In this document: piece by piece, positions 1 through 6,032 of the stretch
Layout of the letters: each line of letters begins with the position of its first letter
Numbering within the stretch: the stretch's first letter is position 1
Assembly: GCA_036338615.1 (NCBI GenBank)
Contig: JAYZBT010000176.1
Coordinates: 1-8,793, forward strand
Direction: 5' to 3'
Source of the DNA: UBA1138 sp036338615
Lineage (GTDB): Bacteria; Gemmatimonadota; Gemmatimonadetes; Longimicrobiales; Gaopeijiaceae
DNA: 8,793 nucleotides
Made by a program: the position numbers and the translations under genes
The notes under the pieces: generated by a model
What the model was told of the DNA's origin: nothing
Database searches by the model: none
What the model saw: only the letters and a program-made list of their open reading frames with translations

Positions 1-494
1 AGGTCGAAGCGGGTGGGGTGCCGTTTCTCCGCAAGCAGCGAGTCGTCGTAGCCTCCTCCCGAAACGACCTCGCCGGGGGGGATGTCCTTCTCCTCGATCC
101 ACCCTCGGATCTTCTCCACGAGCTCGTCGATGTTCGTGACGTCACCGACCGGAGGAGAGTGTAGAGACAAGGCATCCAGGGCCCGCCCTGCCCCGAGGAA
201 GTGACCGTGGGCGTCGATGAAGCCAGGCAGCAGCGCCCGCTCTCCGAGATCCACGACCCGCGTCGACTCACCACGAAACGCCATCACGTCGTCGAGCGAA
301 CCCGCGGCCGTGATCGTCTCGCCCCGGACCGCCACGGCTTCAACGGTCGGTTGACCCGGATCCATCGTGACGATGTTGTCACCGTGCAGGACCGTATCCG
401 CTGGCGGGCCCGCGGGGGCGTCCGGCGCACAGCCACTCCCGGCGATGGCCAACATCAAGGCGAGTCCGACGACGGCCCGTTTCGACCTCTTCAT
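1..494 (-). CDS. YtcJ-like amidohydrolase lipoprotein (N-terminal part, cut by window edge)
   Basis: About 164 codons are visible, read leftwards from an ATG at 494-492; the 3' end lies outside the window. The N-terminus is a lipoprotein-type signal peptide: basic MKRSKR, a hydrophobic run, then GSGC with Cys22 as the likely lipidated residue. The -3 residue is Gly, so the lipobox is slightly off consensus. The mature part starts with the small beta-sandwich of amidohydrolases (DTVLHGDNIVTMD, about 33-45), then PGFIDAHGHF (90-99). His96 and His98 form the H-x-H metal-binding motif of the superfamily. The following SGGGYDDSLLAEKRHPTR region (145-162) is the signature seen in YtcJ-type (Amidohydro_3) proteins. 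Members hydrolyse C-N bonds of amides or cyclic amides; the substrate cannot be read from this fragment. The SD-like GGTGG is 4 nt upstream and sits in a small hairpin. The gene diverges from the serine hydrolase at 755. Family call is firm; substrate is unknown. Confidence 0.88.
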   Translation of the reverse strand, partial: MKRSKRAVVGLALMLAIAGSGCAPDAPAGPPADTVLHGDNIVTMDPGQPTVEAVAVRGETITAAGSLDDVMAFRGESTRVVDLGERALLPGFIDAHGHFLGAGRALDALSLHSPPVGDVTNIDELVEKIRGWIEEKDIPPGEVVSGGGYDDSLLAEKRHPTRFD

Positions 495-498
495 AGTG

Positions 499-511
499 CC
501 ACCCGCGGTGG
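499..511 (-). promoter_or_regulatory. Hairpin enclosing the amidohydrolase ribosome binding site
   Basis: On the minus strand the sequence reads CCACC, a 3-nt loop, then GGTGG. The perfect 5-bp stem ends 4 nt before the ATG at 494. GGTGG is also the only SD-like element for this start, so the hairpin could mask the ribosome binding site. The stem is short and may be chance in G+C-rich DNA. Confidence 0.3.
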
Positions 512-561
512 TTGTAGCGGTGGATCGGAGAACTTCGGGAGGAGCGCACACAAGTCGCCTG

Positions 562-590
562 ATCGTACCGGGCTTCCCGCCAGCACGCAA
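562..590 (-). promoter_or_regulatory. Candidate sigma70-type promoter for the amidohydrolase
   Basis: On the minus strand, TTGCGT (590-585) is followed by a 17-nt spacer and TACGAT (567-562). These match TTGACA at 3 of 6 positions and TATAAT at 4 of 6. Transcription would start near 555, giving a leader of about 60 nt that contains the 499-511 hairpin. The call is weak and rests on spacing and partial consensus only. Confidence 0.25.
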
Positions 591-664
591 AAAGCACCGA
601 ACACCCTTCGGGGGGGCCTGGCTTCGGGTCGCGCCCGCCCGGGCCGGGGTACACCGCTGTGGCG

Positions 665-694
665 TTGGCGACGACCCTACGGCCGGCGTAGACT
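665..694 (+). promoter_or_regulatory. Candidate sigma70-type promoter for the serine hydrolase
   Basis: TTGGCG (665-670), an 18-nt spacer and TAGACT (689-694) each match the -35 and -10 consensus at 4 of 6 positions. Transcription would start around 701, and the leader of about 54 nt would open with the 705-721 hairpin. Low-confidence call by eye. Confidence 0.3.
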
Positions 695-704
695 GCGGTC
701 CGGA

Positions 705-721
705 GTCGAGTCTCGCTCGAC
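705..721 (+). promoter_or_regulatory. Leader hairpin upstream of the serine hydrolase
   Basis: GTCGAG (705-710), a 5-nt loop and CTCGAC (716-721) form a perfect 6-bp stem. It lies 33 nt before the ATG at 755 and 19 nt before the SD-like AAAGGGG (741-747). No T-run follows, so it is not an intrinsic terminator. It could stabilise the mRNA 5' end or be an operator half-site pair. Confidence 0.3.
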
Positions 722-754
722 CTGCAGTCAGTCGCTGGGCAAAGGGGTGATGCG

Positions 755-2230
755 ATGCGCGTTCAAGCAGTCCTCGTGAAGAGACTTTCGGTGCGACCGA
801 GTGGAGTGTTCTGGGCGCTCTCGATTGCCGCTGCGATCATCCTCGTGCCGGTACCCTCCGCGGGCCAGGGCCTCGCCGAAGACCCCGACATCCGAGCCCA
901 GATCGGTCTCTTCTCGGCCTGGCTGGACGGTCAGGTCGCGATCCGAGGGCTCCCGGGCATCGTCGTGGCTGTGGTCTCCGACCAGGACCTGATCTGGGCG
1001 CGCGGGTTCGGGCACGCCGATCTCGACTCGGATCGCCACATGGAGACCGACACACGTTTCCGCATGGCGTCGCACAGCAAACTCTTCACGGCAACGGCGA
1101 TCATGCAGCTGCGAGAGCAAGGGAAGGTGCGGCTCGATGATCCCGTCACCGACTACCTGCCGTGGTTCGACTTCCAGGCAGCCGCAGCGGACGACCCGCC
1201 GGTCACGATCGAGCACCTGCTCACGCACAGCTCCGGCCTTCCCCGTGAGGCGGGCTCACACTGGAGCGACCTGGACTTCCCGACCGCCGACGAAGTCCGC
1301 GAACTCATGGCCGACCGGCAGGCACCGTTCTCACCCGAAGTGCGCTGGAAGTACTCGAACCTCGCGTATACCATCGCCGGCATGGTCGTGGCCGAGGTCA
1401 GCGGCATGAGCTGGGCCGAGTACCTGCAGCAGAACATCTTCGACCCGCTCGGCATGAGCTCCTCCAGCGTCGACACAGAGGACGCGAAGATGGCGACCGG
1501 CTATGGCAGGAGAATGCCGGACGGGACCCGCGACGTGATGCCCTTCGTCGATGCACGCGGGATGGCGTCGGCCACAGGTCTGACCTCCACGGTCGAGGAC
1601 ATGGCGCGCTTCGTATCGGCTCAGTTTCGGCAGGGTCCCCGGGGCGGTGACCGACTGCTCAGCACTGGATCGCTGCGCGAGATGCACCGCGTGCGTATGC
1701 TCGAGAACACGTGGACCAGCGGGCAAGGCATCGGGTTCAGCGTGCGTCGAGTGGACGGCAACCTCACCATCGGCCACGGTGGCGGGTACCCGGGCTACAC
1801 GACCAACACGTCGATTCGACTCGACTCCAAGGTCGGCGTGATCGTGCTGACCAATACGAACGATTCGAACCCGAGTCAGATCGCGCAGCAGCTGATGAGC
1901 ACGGTTGGAGAAGCTGTCGCCTCCGCGACCGCCGTCGAGCCGGAAGTGGTCGCCTGGGATCCAGCATGGGCGCGGTTCGCCGGCGTCTACCGGAGTCGAG
2001 GGGGTGAGACGCGTGTCCTGGTCATGAATGAGCGGCTGGTGACGATGAACCCCTGGGCCTCCAGCATCGGGAGTCCGACCCAGCTGGAGCCGATCGGTGA
2101 CGGGCTCTTTCGCATGATGGCCCCGACCGGCGGTGGGCCGGTGGGTGAGGTCGTGCGCTTCGTCGAGCAGAACGGCGAGGTCGTGCGCATGGTCACAGGG
2201 GATTCGTTCGCGGACCGGGTGCGGGAGTAG
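755..2230 (+). CDS. Secreted beta-lactamase-fold serine hydrolase (class C / EstB-like)
   Basis: This 491-residue protein belongs to the beta-lactamase/D-Ala-D-Ala carboxypeptidase-like serine hydrolases (Pfam Beta-lactamase type). Residues 1-36 look like a Sec signal peptide, with several basic residues, a hydrophobic run (about 17-33) and cleavage likely after Ala36. The three active-site motifs are present: S-x-x-K at Ser106/Lys109, Y-x-N at Tyr200-Ser201-Asn202, and HGG at 341-343 in place of the KTG of classical beta-lactamases. HLLTHSSGL (154-162) is another family hallmark. Residues from about 400 form an extra C-terminal region (WARFAGVYRSRGG onward) like the small beta-barrel domain on many family members. 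Ser106 would form an acyl-enzyme; plausible reactions are esterase, D-aminopeptidase or D-Ala carboxypeptidase, and the sequence does not decide. The ATG at 755 is preferred because AAAGGGG (741-747) lies 7 nt upstream and gives the full signal peptide. The gene ends 31 bp from the convergent racemase-family gene. Confidence 0.92.
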   Translation: MRVQAVLVKRLSVRPSGVFWALSIAAAIILVPVPSAGQGLAEDPDIRAQIGLFSAWLDGQVAIRGLPGIVVAVVSDQDLIWARGFGHADLDSDRHMETDTRFRMASHSKLFTATAIMQLREQGKVRLDDPVTDYLPWFDFQAAAADDPPVTIEHLLTHSSGLPREAGSHWSDLDFPTADEVRELMADRQAPFSPEVRWKYSNLAYTIAGMVVAEVSGMSWAEYLQQNIFDPLGMSSSSVDTEDAKMATGYGRRMPDGTRDVMPFVDARGMASATGLTSTVEDMARFVSAQFRQGPRGGDRLLSTGSLREMHRVRMLENTWTSGQGIGFSVRRVDGNLTIGHGGGYPGYTTNTSIRLDSKVGVIVLTNTNDSNPSQIAQQLMSTVGEAVASATAVEPEVVAWDPAWARFAGVYRSRGGETRVLVMNERLVTMNPWASSIGSPTQLEPIGDGLFRMMAPTGGGPVGEVVRFVEQNGEVVRMVTGDSFADRVRE

Positions 2231-2243
2231 GTCGGGCGCCGAC
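2231..2243. other. Small hairpin in the convergent gap
   Basis: GTCGG, a 3-nt loop and CCGAC form a perfect 5-bp stem directly after the serine hydrolase stop codon and 18 nt from the racemase-family stop (TAA at 2264-2262). It could slow polymerase from either side. No T-tract follows on either strand, so it is not called as an intrinsic terminator. Confidence 0.3.
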
Positions 2244-2261
2244 GCGCTGGCGATCCCCCCA

Positions 2262-3341
2262 TTACTCCTCCTGGGCACTCCAGATGTCGCCGACGGTGAA
2301 GCCGTTCGGAAAGGGGTCCTCCGGATCCACAACGTACTGGGCGAAGCCGGTGATCCAGGCGGTTCCCGTGAGTGTGGGGACGACGGCGGGATACTCCCCT
2401 ACCCTGGTCTCCCTCAGAAGCCGCCCCGTGAAGACCGTCCCTAGAATACCTTCATGGCGGAAGTCCTGGTTCAGCGGTAGCTCCCCTTTGGCATACAGAG
2501 CAGCCATCTTCGCGCAGGTGCCGGTTCCACAGGGAGAGCGGTCGAGCACACCCTTCCAGGTGGCGGGACGATCCCAGTCGAGCTCGCCGGTGGAGACGAT
2601 CACGTTGTTTCTTCGATCCGCGGCCGGGCCGATGGGCGGCGCCGAGAGTTGCGCGATGGTCACCCCCCGGACTTCCGGGTTGTCGGGATGTACGCAGTCG
2701 AGCTGCTCTCGAGTGGCGGCTTTGATCATCTCACCCACGCGCACCGCGTCACCCGCTTCGTCGGGCGTCAGCCTCAGGCCGAGCGGCTCCGCGTCGGCAA
2801 TCACGTAAAACATGCCGCCGTAGGCCACGTCCACGGTGACCGTGCCGAGTTCCGGCACTTCCACGGGGGCGTCGAGGTGCACCGCAAAGGCAGGTACGTT
2901 CTCGAACGTCACGGACCGGACCTTGCCCCCGTGTACCTCGGCGCGCACCGCGATGAGTCCGGCCGGGGCCTCGAGCATGAGCTCGGTGACGGGCTCCGTG
3001 ACGTCGACCATGCCCGTTTCGATGAGCACCGTGGTCACCGCGATCGTGTTCGTGCCCGACATCCCGGGGTACTCGACCTGCTCCATGATGACGAAGCCCG
3101 CGTCGGCGTCCGGGTGGGTCGGCGGCAGGATCAAGTTGCAGTTGGCGGCGGGGTACCCTCGCGGCTCCCTGAGCATCCGGAGGCGTAGGTCGTCGGCGTG
3201 GGTACTCAGATAGAGCATCTTCTCGAACATGGAGTCGCCGGGAACGTCGCCAACGCCGCCGACGATCACGCGACCCGGCTCCCCGCACGCGTGGGTGTCC
3301 ACCGCTTCGACCCTGTCGGTTAGGCGCATGCGGGCTTCCAT
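2262..3341 (-). CDS. Proline racemase-family enzyme with Ser/Cys active-site pair (hydroxyproline epimerase/dehydratase or proline racemase)
   Basis: The 359 residues cover the usual full length of the proline racemase superfamily. Family motifs are clear: VDTHACGEPGRVI near the N-terminus (14-26), GYPAANCNLILPP (62-74), YPGMSGTNTI (91-100) and DRSPCGTGT (267-275). In proline racemases and 4-hydroxyproline 2-epimerases two Cys act as the acid/base pair, and trans-3-hydroxyproline dehydratases replace the second with Thr. Here the first position is Ser95 (MSG instead of MCG) and the second is Cys271. Ser/Cys members are a recognised subgroup, and as I recall some act on both 4-hydroxyproline and trans-3-hydroxyproline, so a single reaction should not be assigned. 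The protein has no signal peptide and is cytoplasmic. It is the last gene of the operon, 42 nt after the symporter. The start is uncertain: ATG 3341 or ATG 3329 (Met5). Homologues usually begin a few residues before the VDTH motif, which fits either. The only strong SD (3363-3358) is 16 or 28 nt away. Confidence 0.93.
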   Translation of the reverse strand: MEARMRLTDRVEAVDTHACGEPGRVIVGGVGDVPGDSMFEKMLYLSTHADDLRLRMLREPRGYPAANCNLILPPTHPDADAGFVIMEQVEYPGMSGTNTIAVTTVLIETGMVDVTEPVTELMLEAPAGLIAVRAEVHGGKVRSVTFENVPAFAVHLDAPVEVPELGTVTVDVAYGGMFYVIADAEPLGLRLTPDEAGDAVRVGEMIKAATREQLDCVHPDNPEVRGVTIAQLSAPPIGPAADRRNNVIVSTGELDWDRPATWKGVLDRSPCGTGTCAKMAALYAKGELPLNQDFRHEGILGTVFTGRLLRETRVGEYPAVVPTLTGTAWITGFAQYVVDPEDPFPNGFTVGDIWSAQEE

Positions 3342-3352
3342 GATTTCGCCAT
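3320..3352 (-). CDS. Possible 10-codon leader ORF overlapping the racemase-family gene start
   Basis: An ATG at 3352-3350 opens a 10-codon frame (MAKSWKPACA) that ends with TAA at 3322-3320. It is out of frame with the racemase-family gene and overlaps its first seven codons. It has the best initiation signal in the neighbourhood: AGGAGG at 3363-3358 with a 5-nt spacer. It could couple translation of the downstream gene by re-initiation, or it could be a chance ATG. A one-base sequencing error that hides a true start at 3352 is also possible. Only the arrangement is observed; function is inferred. Confidence 0.35.
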   Translation of the reverse strand: MAKSWKPACA

Positions 3353-3357
3353 TGTGT

Positions 3358-3363
3358 CCTCCT
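3358..3363 (-). promoter_or_regulatory. AGGAGG Shine-Dalgarno between symporter and racemase-family gene
   Basis: This perfect AGGAGG is 5 nt from an out-of-frame ATG (3352), 16 nt from ATG 3341 and 28 nt from ATG 3329. The spacing fits the short leader ORF, not the annotated enzyme start, so direct initiation of the enzyme from this SD would be inefficient. Confidence 0.7.
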
Positions 3364-3383
3364 GGTTCACGGTGGATGCTGCC

Positions 3384-4817
3384 TCAGAAGCGCCCCAGTC
3401 GCTCCCGATAGGAGATCATCTCTTCCTTCAACACGGGAGCGAGCAGGTAAAGCCCGAGCAAGTTGGGGATCGCCACCAGGAAAATCAGGGCATCCGACAA
3501 ATCGATCAGGGCGCCGAGCTGGATGCTGCTACCGAGCACGATGAAGAGGCAGAAGAACAACTTGAAGCCGATTTCGACGGCTGGACGATGCCCGGCCAGG
3601 TAGGTGAAGGACTTCAGGCCGTAGTAGCTCCACGAAATCATGGTCGAGAACGCGAACAACACCGCCGCGATCGACAGGGGCACGGGAGACCATGAGAGCG
3701 TGCTGGCGAACGCATCCGTGGTAAGCTCGATCCCACTGACTTCCGTGGATGCCAAAGCCGGGTCGTAAACCGTGGTCACGATGACCAAGGCGGTCATGGT
3801 GCAGATGACCACGGTGTCGATGAACGGCTCCAAGAGGGCGACGAACCCCTCCGTGACGGGCTCGTCCGTTCGTACCGCGGAGTGCGCGATCGCCGCCGAA
3901 CCGAGGCCGGCCTCGTTCGAGAACACCGCTCGACGGAAGCCGACGATCATGACCCCGATCAGACCGCCGCTGATGCTCTCGGGAGAGAAGGCCCCCTGCC
4001 AGATCTGGCCGATCGCGGTGGGTAGCCTCTCGACGTTGAGCACCAGGATGAGCAGTGCAGACAGCAGGTACAGCACCGCCATGAACGGGACGAGCCGGGA
4101 CGTGGCCTTGGCGATGCTCTTGATGCCGCCGACGATGACCAGAGCGACCACAACGGCCATGGCCACACCCAGCATCCATGCTCTACCGAAAAAGAAGCTG
4201 TCGGCCCCTCCCGTAACGTCGATCAGAATGGCCGCAGCCTGATTGGACTGGAACATGTTCCCGATGCCCAGGCAGCCCACGACCATGGCGGCGGCATAGA
4301 AAATCCCCAACGCGCGGCCCGAGCCCGGCATGTCTCGGAGCGCCAATCCGCGCTCCAGGAAGTACATGGGACCACCACTCACGGAACCGTCATCGTGTGT
4401 GCGCCGGAACTTCACGGCCAAGGTGCACTCGGCGAATTTGGTGCTCATGCCGAGCAGACCGGCAATGATCATCCACAGCGTAGCCCCGGGCCCACCAACC
4501 GATATGGCCACCGCCACACCGGCGATGTTGCCAACGCCGACCGTGCCCGACACGGCGGTTGCCAGCGCCTGAAAATGAGTGACTTCGCCCGGGTGTGCGG
4601 GGTCCGCATAGCGCCCGCGAACCAGGTCCAGAGCGTGTTTGAAACCGCGCACGTTGATGAAGCGCAGATACAGAGTGAAGAACAACCCGCCAACGATGAG
4701 CCATGCCACGATCAGCGGCAGCTCGGCTCCGCCCACCGGCACGGCGTAGAAGACTAAACCGTAGATGGCGTCCGCAAATGGACGCATCACCTGATCAATG
4801 GCTTGATCGATACCCAC
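3384..4817 (-). CDS. AGCS-family (alanine/glycine):cation symporter
   Basis: This 477-residue polytopic membrane protein belongs to the sodium:alanine (AGCS) symporter family. Hydrophobic segments cover most of its length, starting about residue 31. Signature stretches are GTVGVGNIAGVAVAISVGGPGA (91-112) with the following LWM, the FRRAVFSNEAGLGSAAIAHS loop (294-313) and ISWSYYGLKSFTYL (394-407). GNMFQSNQ (186-193) lies in a further conserved helix. It is expected in the inner membrane, importing a small neutral amino acid with Na+ or H+. Alanine and glycine are the known family substrates. Proline or hydroxyproline transport is only suggested by the racemase-family neighbour. The start codon is GTG (4817-4815), chosen because AGGGAGGG (4834-4827) lies 9 nt upstream and the next Met is 10 codons later. 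It follows the MBL stop by 26 nt and precedes the racemase-family gene by 42 nt, so one transcript is likely. The length is complete for the family. Confidence 0.95.
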   Translation of the reverse strand: MGIDQAIDQVMRPFADAIYGLVFYAVPVGGAELPLIVAWLIVGGLFFTLYLRFINVRGFKHALDLVRGRYADPAHPGEVTHFQALATAVSGTVGVGNIAGVAVAISVGGPGATLWMIIAGLLGMSTKFAECTLAVKFRRTHDDGSVSGGPMYFLERGLALRDMPGSGRALGIFYAAAMVVGCLGIGNMFQSNQAAAILIDVTGGADSFFFGRAWMLGVAMAVVVALVIVGGIKSIAKATSRLVPFMAVLYLLSALLILVLNVERLPTAIGQIWQGAFSPESISGGLIGVMIVGFRRAVFSNEAGLGSAAIAHSAVRTDEPVTEGFVALLEPFIDTVVICTMTALVIVTTVYDPALASTEVSGIELTTDAFASTLSWSPVPLSIAAVLFAFSTMISWSYYGLKSFTYLAGHRPAVEIGFKLFFCLFIVLGSSIQLGALIDLSDALIFLVAIPNLLGLYLLAPVLKEEMISYRERLGRF

Positions 4818-4826
4818 GAACCGGTT

Positions 4827-4834
4827 CCCTCCCT
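4827..4834 (-). promoter_or_regulatory. Shine-Dalgarno that fixes the symporter GTG start
   Basis: AGGGAGGG on the minus strand lies in the 26-nt gap after the MBL stop (TGA 4846-4844) and 9 nt before the GTG at 4817. It supports GTG as the true start and independent ribosome loading within the operon. Confidence 0.75.
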
Positions 4835-4843
4835 ACTTGCGGG

Positions 4844-5830
4844 TCATCGCACCGAGAGGCTGAACGCCTCGAGGTGCTTGGGCGTGATCCGCCTGGAGTC
4901 GGGTGACGCCACCCGCACTTCCTCCAGGAACGATTCGACCCATTCGGTGCGGTAGGCGGTCGGCGACCCATACGGAACGCGGAAGTTGTCCGCATGAGTC
5001 GGTATGACCACGGCGGGAAATCCGAGCGCCTGCATGAGCCGCTTCGTGTACTCGTAGATCTCCAGATGCGAAGGCGCCGCGCCGACGAGAGCGACGTCTG
5101 GACGAAGCCCCTCCACCTCACGTTCGATGAAGTTCATGGAGCCCATGGTCATGACTTCGTGGCCCGCCAGCCTTACCAGATACATCAGCGAGCCCCCCTC
5201 GACGAGTTGCGAGATGCGCAGGGGACGCGTGGCGCCCTCCTCCACGACCGCGGATTGATAATACCGCTTGTCGCCCAGCGGACTGTGAAGACTCGAAATC
5301 ACCCGGATCGAAACATTCCCGAAGTCATAGTCTTCACCCCCCCGGACCGTGATCAACTGGGAGCTCGGGACGCCGTACGCGCGCATGATGTTGATCGTGG
5401 TTTCGTGCCCGATCACCACCGCACCGGTCCGGTGTGCCAGGTAGGGCACGTCCATCACGTGATCCGGATGGGCGTGTTGGACCAGGATGTAGTCGGCCCG
5501 AGCGATCTGAGCGTCGATCAGCTCGGTGTCACTGAAGAGTGTATCGGCGCGCGTGTAGTAGGGGCGCGTGTCGGTAGGATCTCGACTCGGGGCGCCCGAA
5601 TAGTTCGCTCGCGTGAGGTACGGGTCCACCAATACGACAACGCCGTCGGCCGATTCTTCGGACCCAGATGAGATCTCCCAACCCGCCGCGCCGAGGTAGC
5701 GGAGGGTGACGCTGTCGGTGCCTTCAGAGGCCTGCATGGCCTCCGTCGCCGCCGGCTCAACTGGTGCGCACGCTGCGATCGCCACCAGCAACGTCAGAAG
5801 CGAACGAAGGTGGTTGGGCTTTGCTCGCAT
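4844..5830 (-). CDS. MBL-fold (metallo-beta-lactamase superfamily) lipoprotein
   Basis: The 328-residue protein begins with a good lipoprotein signal: basic start, hydrophobic run and lipobox IAAC with Cys21. It should be anchored at the cell envelope. The mature part has the MBL fold core: TLRYLGAAGWEI (42-53), VVVLVDPYL (64-72), then HAHPDH (119-124), the H-x-H-x-D-H metal motif. His182 (SSLHSPL) and His279 (PTHADN) fit the later metal-ligand histidines. The usual bridging Asp after the fourth strand group is not seen; that position reads MGSMNF (229-234), with Ser231 or Asn233 as stand-ins. The overall style resembles UlaG-like hydrolases (COG2220), which cleave lactones and phosphoesters, rather than antibiotic-degrading enzymes. 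Substrate is unknown. It is the first gene of a three-gene operon with the symporter and racemase-family enzyme. Start ATG 5830 has only a weak SD (GAGAAG, about 5 nt upstream) but gives the complete signal peptide. Confidence 0.87.
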   Translation of the reverse strand: MRAKPNHLRSLLTLLVAIAACAPVEPAATEAMQASEGTDSVTLRYLGAAGWEISSGSEESADGVVVLVDPYLTRANYSGAPSRDPTDTRPYYTRADTLFSDTELIDAQIARADYILVQHAHPDHVMDVPYLAHRTGAVVIGHETTINIMRAYGVPSSQLITVRGGEDYDFGNVSIRVISSLHSPLGDKRYYQSAVVEEGATRPLRISQLVEGGSLMYLVRLAGHEVMTMGSMNFIEREVEGLRPDVALVGAAPSHLEIYEYTKRLMQALGFPAVVIPTHADNFRVPYGSPTAYRTEWVESFLEEVRVASPDSRRITPKHLEAFSLSVR

Positions 5831-5860
5831 GGCGCTTCTCGGTCGGATTCGATGCCGTAC

Positions 5861-5885
5861 CCAGCCCGAAGTGATTCGGCGCTGG
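5861..5885 (-). promoter_or_regulatory. Hairpin in the leader of the MBL-symporter-racemase operon
   Basis: Two 5-bp arms, CCAGC/GCTGG and CCGAA/TTCGG, stack around a 4-nt loop with a single bulged base, making a 10-bp stem. It lies 30 nt upstream of the MBL start. On the plus strand the loop is GTGA, a GNRA-type tetraloop; on the minus strand, the operon transcript, it is TCAC. No T-run follows. It could be a leader-RNA structure or a protein operator; the sequence does not say which. Confidence 0.45.
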
Positions 5886-5905
5886 CAACATCAGACCGCT
5901 CCATG

Positions 5906-5933
5906 CGCGACGCAAGCTGCGCCGCAGGTCGCG
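5906..5933. other. Inverted repeat in divergent spacer (possible operator)
   Basis: CGCGAC (5906-5911) pairs with GTCGCG (5928-5933). Inside it, CTGC and GCAG surround a 3-nt centre, with 5 unpaired bases on the left arm. As DNA it reads as a nested palindrome of the kind bound by dimeric regulators. It sits midway between the divergent operon and S9 peptidase gene. G+C-rich sequence raises the chance of coincidence. Confidence 0.3.
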
Positions 5934-5964
5934 AGTGACGTCCACTGTCAGATAACGCACCTAC

Positions 5965-5983
5965 GAGGCTACGTTGTAGCTTC
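5965..5983 (+). promoter_or_regulatory. Leader hairpin upstream of the S9 peptidase
   Basis: GAGGCTAC (5965-5972), a 3-nt loop and GTAGCTTC (5976-5983) form an 8-bp stem with one G-T pair. It ends 49 nt before the ATG at 6033. No T-tract follows. It may lie in the 5' leader of the peptidase mRNA or be a regulator site. I found no convincing promoter hexamers in this spacer on either strand. Confidence 0.35.
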
Positions 5984-6032
5984 CAGCGCCCTCGATTGGG
6001 GGCAGTCCCGTGGCTAACCTCAGGTGTGAAAC

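Larger units (their letters stand above)
495..754. other. Divergent intergenic spacer, amidohydrolase / serine hydrolase
   Basis: This 260-bp region separates two divergent exported hydrolases. It holds the two candidate promoters and two hairpins listed separately, plus a G-run (610-616) after CCCTTCG. No credible small gene with an SD and coding character was seen. Plus-strand frames crossing it run into the amidohydrolase antisense and look like shadow frames. Confidence 0.6.
5831..6032. other. Divergent intergenic spacer, MBL operon / S9 peptidase
   Basis: This 202-bp region must contain the promoters for both the three-gene operon and the S9 peptidase. It contains three inverted repeats (5861-5885, 5906-5933, 5965-5983), listed separately. 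I saw no well-spaced -35/-10 pair on either strand and no small ORF worth calling. Confidence 0.6.

Noticed and set aside
604..613. CCC-TTCG-GGG mini-hairpin with UUCG loop
   Set aside because: Only three base pairs and no T-run; too small to call as a terminator or regulatory structure.
201..779. 192-codon plus-strand frame over the first divergent spacer
   Set aside because: Its first half is antisense to the amidohydrolase coding region, its composition is Arg/Gly/Ser-rich shadow type, and it overlaps the start of the serine hydrolase.
2231..2261. Bidirectional intrinsic terminator in the convergent gap
   Set aside because: A 5-bp stem exists but neither strand has a following T-tract, so only the hairpin is listed.
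1331..2332. 333-codon minus-strand frame across the serine hydrolase
   Set aside because: It is antisense to a well-supported gene, rich in His, Arg and Pro as expected of a shadow frame, and overlaps the end of the racemase-family gene.
755..5830. Antibiotic-resistance beta-lactamases (class C-like gene and MBL gene)
   Set aside because: The serine enzyme has HGG rather than KTG plus an extra C-terminal domain, and the MBL is a lipoprotein lacking the usual Asp; both fit general hydrolase families better.
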